From Ashinkailepas kermadecensis (Eukaryota > Arthropoda > Thecostraca > Neolepadidae), in the NCBI GenBank assembly GCA_034440615.1, contig JAOTOM010004354.1, forward strand, positions 206,635-270,634: a stretch of 64,000 nucleotides of DNA, in the 5' to 3' direction. The position numbers and the translations under genes are program-made. The notes under the pieces are model-generated. The model searched no databases, was not told where the DNA came from, and saw only the letters and a list, made by a program, of their open reading frames with translations. This document shows, piece after piece, positions 60,648-64,000 of the stretch (within the stretch, counting starts at the first letter, position 1; each line of letters begins with the position of its first letter).

Positions 60648-60990
60648 AATCCTTTATTATCATAGCTTGTTCAGTCTTGTGGTATATATTTACTTTATAT
60701 AACTTTGGAATTGTGACATTCACAATGACGTACCACGCCAAACGCGGACAATTGACACTTAGTTAGTAATAAGAGAAGGTAAAAAGCAAAATGAAAATAA
60801 AAATTAAAACATAAAAATAAAATAAAAAACACGGAAGGCGACTGTGGAAAGTGTGAGTGCAGATGGATCATCAGTGACTTGAGTAGGAAAGGAAGGTAGA
60901 AATGCCAGCAAGGGAGGTGGAGCACCTGAAGTGTTTAGTGGCAGGGCCCATCATAGGTAATGGGAGTTGAGCAAGCCAGGTGCAGGATTC

Positions 60991-60992
<2 letters not shown>

Positions 60993-61079
<87 letters not shown>

Positions 61080-61263
61080 TAGAGAGACAGAGACAGAGAC
61101 AGAGACAGAGACAGAGACAGAGACAGAGACAGAGACAGAGACAGAGACAGAGACAGAGACAGAGACAGAGACAGAGACAGAGACAGAGACAGAGACAGAG
61201 ACAGAGACAGAGACAGAGACAGAGACAGACAGAGACAGAGACAGAGACAGAGACAGAGAGATA
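60993..61263. repeat. (GA)n and (GACAGA)n microsatellite
   Basis: A GA run of about 70 bp, then about 25 ACAGAG hexamers, then GGGAGA-rich flank to about 61325. Frames of 94-159 codons over it are artefacts. Confidence 0.97.
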
Positions 61264-61329
61264 GACAGAGGAGGGAGGGTGAGGGAGGGGGGAGAGGGAG
61301 AGGGTGAGGGAGAGAGGGAGAGAGGGGTT

Positions 61330-62800
61330 TTAGTCATAGGGGACTCCAGAGTTAGGTATATTGATCGCTCATTTTGTAGTAGGAACTCGATTAGGACTCA
61401 AGTGTGCTTCCCAGATGCCCAAGCAAAGGATGTTGGAGATAGGTGAGAAGGAGTAATGAAGGGAAGTGGAGAGGGTGCAACAGTAATCGTACATGTTGTG
61501 AATGATGCAGGAAGACGTAAAACTGAGGAAAGAGTAAGAGAGTACAGGATTTGATAGGCACGTTAGCAGGAAGTAGGAAGAGAGGAGTGGCAACATCCAT
61601 CTTCCAAATTGTAAGTGCAAGTGTAGAATGGTATTCTAGGGCCATTGAACTAAATAGCAGGGTAGCCAAGATTTGTGAGGTGCTTGAGGTGAGGTTCTTG
61701 GATCTGTGGGATACTTTTGGGGAGGACTGAAATGTTTGCATTAGATGGGCTACATCTGAACAAGAGAGAAGTGGAATTGCTCAGCAATAGGTATGAGGAG
61801 GCTCTGAGTTGGAAACAGGGAAACTATGCAGGTCATGGGGGACATAGCTGATAAACATAGCTTCTATTACCTGACATCAGGGAAGGATGTCCCCATTTGC
61901 CAAAACATCCACCAATCTCCATATCTCCATATCACACGAACCGCTCCACTTGCTTTGCTCAAAATGAAGCAGTGTTCACTGGAGCTTAGGTTGCTATCCT
62001 GCTATACCACACGATCACTAAGTTAAGACACATTTTGAAACAGTGATTCACTTTGTGGGTCCAAACCAAGGCCTGTCCAGTCAGGCTGGACAATAGCGTG
62101 AGCTGCCAGGGCGTCGTTTAGCTACAGGGTCAAAACAATTTTCAAACAACAGGCAACAAACTCCACATCCAGGATTACAAAGTGCAATTCAAACCTTAGC
62201 CTTAACTTGTGACAGGGTATCAGCTCCTTCGATTTTTTCCCCCACCAAACTTGGCCATAGCATCATCCTTTGAAAAGCAATGCAAACTAAAAGGTGGCTG
62301 AACATTCCACTTAGCATATGTTTGTCCTGCACCCAGGGGCAGTACAGTATGGCAGTTTCTGAAAAAAAGGTATTTACCATACAATTAAGAATCACATCAC
62401 CTTCCTAGCCTATGGGTTTATTGGTTGGTACATGTGTATTAGTAGGCTTCATAACAATACATTTGTATTAACTTGGGCTTTGCCAGATTATGTTGTCAAT
62501 AACATGTATTATACCTTCATGTAACATTTCACATAAATATATCTTGAACTGGTCCTCTCCTGGTGTGATATATACTACATATCAAGCTTAGTCAACCTAG
62601 GCACTTAAATTAAAATGTGCAACTGACTAACATGGAATATTGTCAATGAAAGCCACTATGTTATTACATACGTCTCAAAGGCATGAGTGACTAGTCTGTA
62701 ACATGTCACATCAGGTTCAATGAGGTGCACCAGCTAGGAGAAAATCCACACCAACATGTACCAGGTGGGCAAAGCCTACATCTAGTAGATTGCAAGGGGC
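61330..62800. other. intergenic, possible old retroelement traces
   Basis: 61330-61760 reads on the plus strand, with frame breaks, as GVLVIGDSRVRYIDRSFCSR, VCFPDAQAKDVGDR and later LNKREVELLSNRYEEAL. This layout is like the SGNH-type hydrolase domain found in some CR1-like ORF1 proteins. That is inference from motif order only. Confidence 0.3.
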
Positions 62801-62811
62801 ATCCAGGGCAT

Positions 62812-62845
62812 GGGGGCACAGGGGGCTGTGCCCCCTGTGCCCTGC
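62812..62845. repeat. GC-rich hairpin
   Basis: Perfect 13-bp arms, GGGCACAGGGGGC and its complement, around TGT. The style is like the other GC-rich transposon-like ends here. Confidence 0.85.
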
Positions 62846-63057
62846 CAGGGGGGACCATGGCAGATCCTTCCTTGGCAGAAGACCATGCCATATCCTTCAG
62901 GAAGCTGCACTGATTAATGTTTTCACCTCAAAAAGGCCCTCTGATGGAGAAGGTACCCCTCCAGAAGGCTCAATTGCACCCACCTTGAATTTTCATCAGA
63001 AGGCACCCCCTCCCCCCAAAGACACACTTTGAAATGTTACTCAACCCTGCAAAAAAA

Positions 63058-63395
63058 ACCATTAGAAATCCTAATGGTTCTGATGGTATCCTAATGGTTT
63101 TCTAATGGTGTAATGGTTTTCTAATGGTCTGATGGTTTTATAGTGGTGCTTCTGATGGTCTAATGGTAATTCCTAATGGTGTGATGGTTTCTAATGGTCC
63201 TGATGGTTTTCTAGTGGTGCTTCTGATGGTCTAATGGTAATTCCTAATGGTGTGATGGTTTTCTAATGGTCCTGGTGGTTTTCTAGTGGTGCTTCTGATG
63301 GTCTAGTGGTATTTCCTAATGGTGTGATGGTATTCTCGTGGTCCTTATGGTTTTCTAGTGGTGCTGATGGTCTAATGGTATTTCCTCATGGTGCA
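63058..63395. repeat. TAATGGT-based tandem array
   Basis: A short subrepeat CTAATGGTnnn/CTGATGGTTTT is organised into a higher-order unit of about 72 bp, present roughly four times, with a gradient of CTAGTGGT variants to the right. Confidence 0.9.
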
Positions 63396-63398
63396 ATT

Positions 63399-64000
63399 GT
63401 GGTGTCCCGAGCCCCGCCCACCTAGCGGCCGAGCTAGGGGCTCGGTGTTTCACCCCAGCCGGTAGACGGCTGGCTCGTCCCGCCCGGCGAGCCGGAGGGC
63501 AGCTGGGTCGAGTAGAGCAGGTTGGGGTGTCGGAATGTTTCTGTCTGATTGTGTGTTGTGTTGTGCGACTGTCCTGATACCAAGCCTGGAGGGCCGTTGC
63601 CTGTACGCGATCAAACAGTGGAGGCAGATGATATATATATATATGGGTCGGAGTACCAGTCACGGTTGTTGATGGGCGCTGCAGACGCGCTCTACCCGTG
63701 GTGTGGTGCGGACGAATCGCCGCAAGGTTTCCGCTGCGTGTGCGGCGGGTCAGCCTGCTCGACTTGCGCAGTCGGTGCAACGCCGCGAGAGCCTCCCCTC
63801 GCGGCAGCGCAGCGAGGCACCAGGGGCGGTGGCCGCTGGGTGCGCGACGGTGCGTGCTGTGTGCTTGGCGCATCAGGGAGGACTCCCGGTGGGCTGCTGT
63901 GACTCCGTGACTGCGCAGCATGGCTGCTGCTACTCTGGGTCTGCTGGGGGTGGCACCCCTATCAGATTGGCCATGACATCGAGCGGTGTCCACACAGCGT
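63399..64000 (+). mobile_element. possible LTR, incomplete at window edge
   Basis: From TGGTGTCCCGAGCCCCGCCC the sequence turns abruptly GC-rich. It carries an inverted CTAGCGGCCGAGCTAG word, and a TATATATATAT tract at about 63632 that could act as a TATA box. The start and composition resemble some arthropod LTRs. The far end and any internal region lie outside the window, so this cannot be confirmed. Confidence 0.25.

Overview
This window is eukaryotic nuclear DNA, most likely from an arthropod and possibly a crustacean. The evidence is short spliced exons with GT/AG borders, animal gene families, tRNA-derived SINEs, non-LTR retrotransposons and degenerate TTAGG-like stretches. The species cannot be fixed from sequence alone. 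Only about 2.5% of the window is coding. The rest is introns and spacers filled with minisatellites, long microsatellites and mobile elements.

Three conserved genes can be read, all on the minus strand. (1) Rab11 small GTPase: four coding exons between 12632 and 3198. The last exon, carrying the hypervariable tail and the prenylated cysteines, lies off the left edge. (2) ZRANB2 splicing factor: seven coding exons from 49802 to 23323. Their intron phases all agree and give an 831-nt CDS (276 aa) with two RanBP2-type zinc fingers, an acidic tract and an RS domain. A polyadenylation signal lies at 23022-23027. A CCAAT/NRF1-type promoter with a non-coding first exon is proposed near 51455-51770. 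(3) LYRM1: an intronless CDS of 126 aa at 58822-59202. Reading along the minus strand the order is LYRM1, ZRANB2, Rab11. Rab11 (endosome recycling), ZRANB2 (splicing) and LYRM1 (LYR-motif protein) have no obvious shared pathway.

Layout: 1-1.8 kb minisatellites; 1.8-12.7 kb Rab11 with large introns holding a CRE-bearing 80-bp array, SINEs and a dead LINE; 12.7-20 kb AT-rich spacer with a TTAA-flanked element, a decayed copy of the ZRANB2 promoter and a cluster of perfect palindromes; 20-49.8 kb ZRANB2, whose introns hold a 2.8-kb DNA transposon with 8-bp target duplication, a CR1/L2-like LINE, four SINEs, about 1.1 kb of continuous microsatellite and several minisatellites abutting splice sites; 50-58 kb spacer and promoter; 58.7-59.2 kb LYRM1; 59.2-64 kb SINE, microsatellite and minisatellite.

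The least ordinary signals are four. Ultra-short (40-66 bp) hairpin retroposons carry their own target-site duplications. Minisatellites in ZRANB2 amplify splice donor or acceptor sequences at exon edges. A duplicated promoter has CpGs decayed to TpG/CpA. Two SINE families with different tRNA heads share one core.
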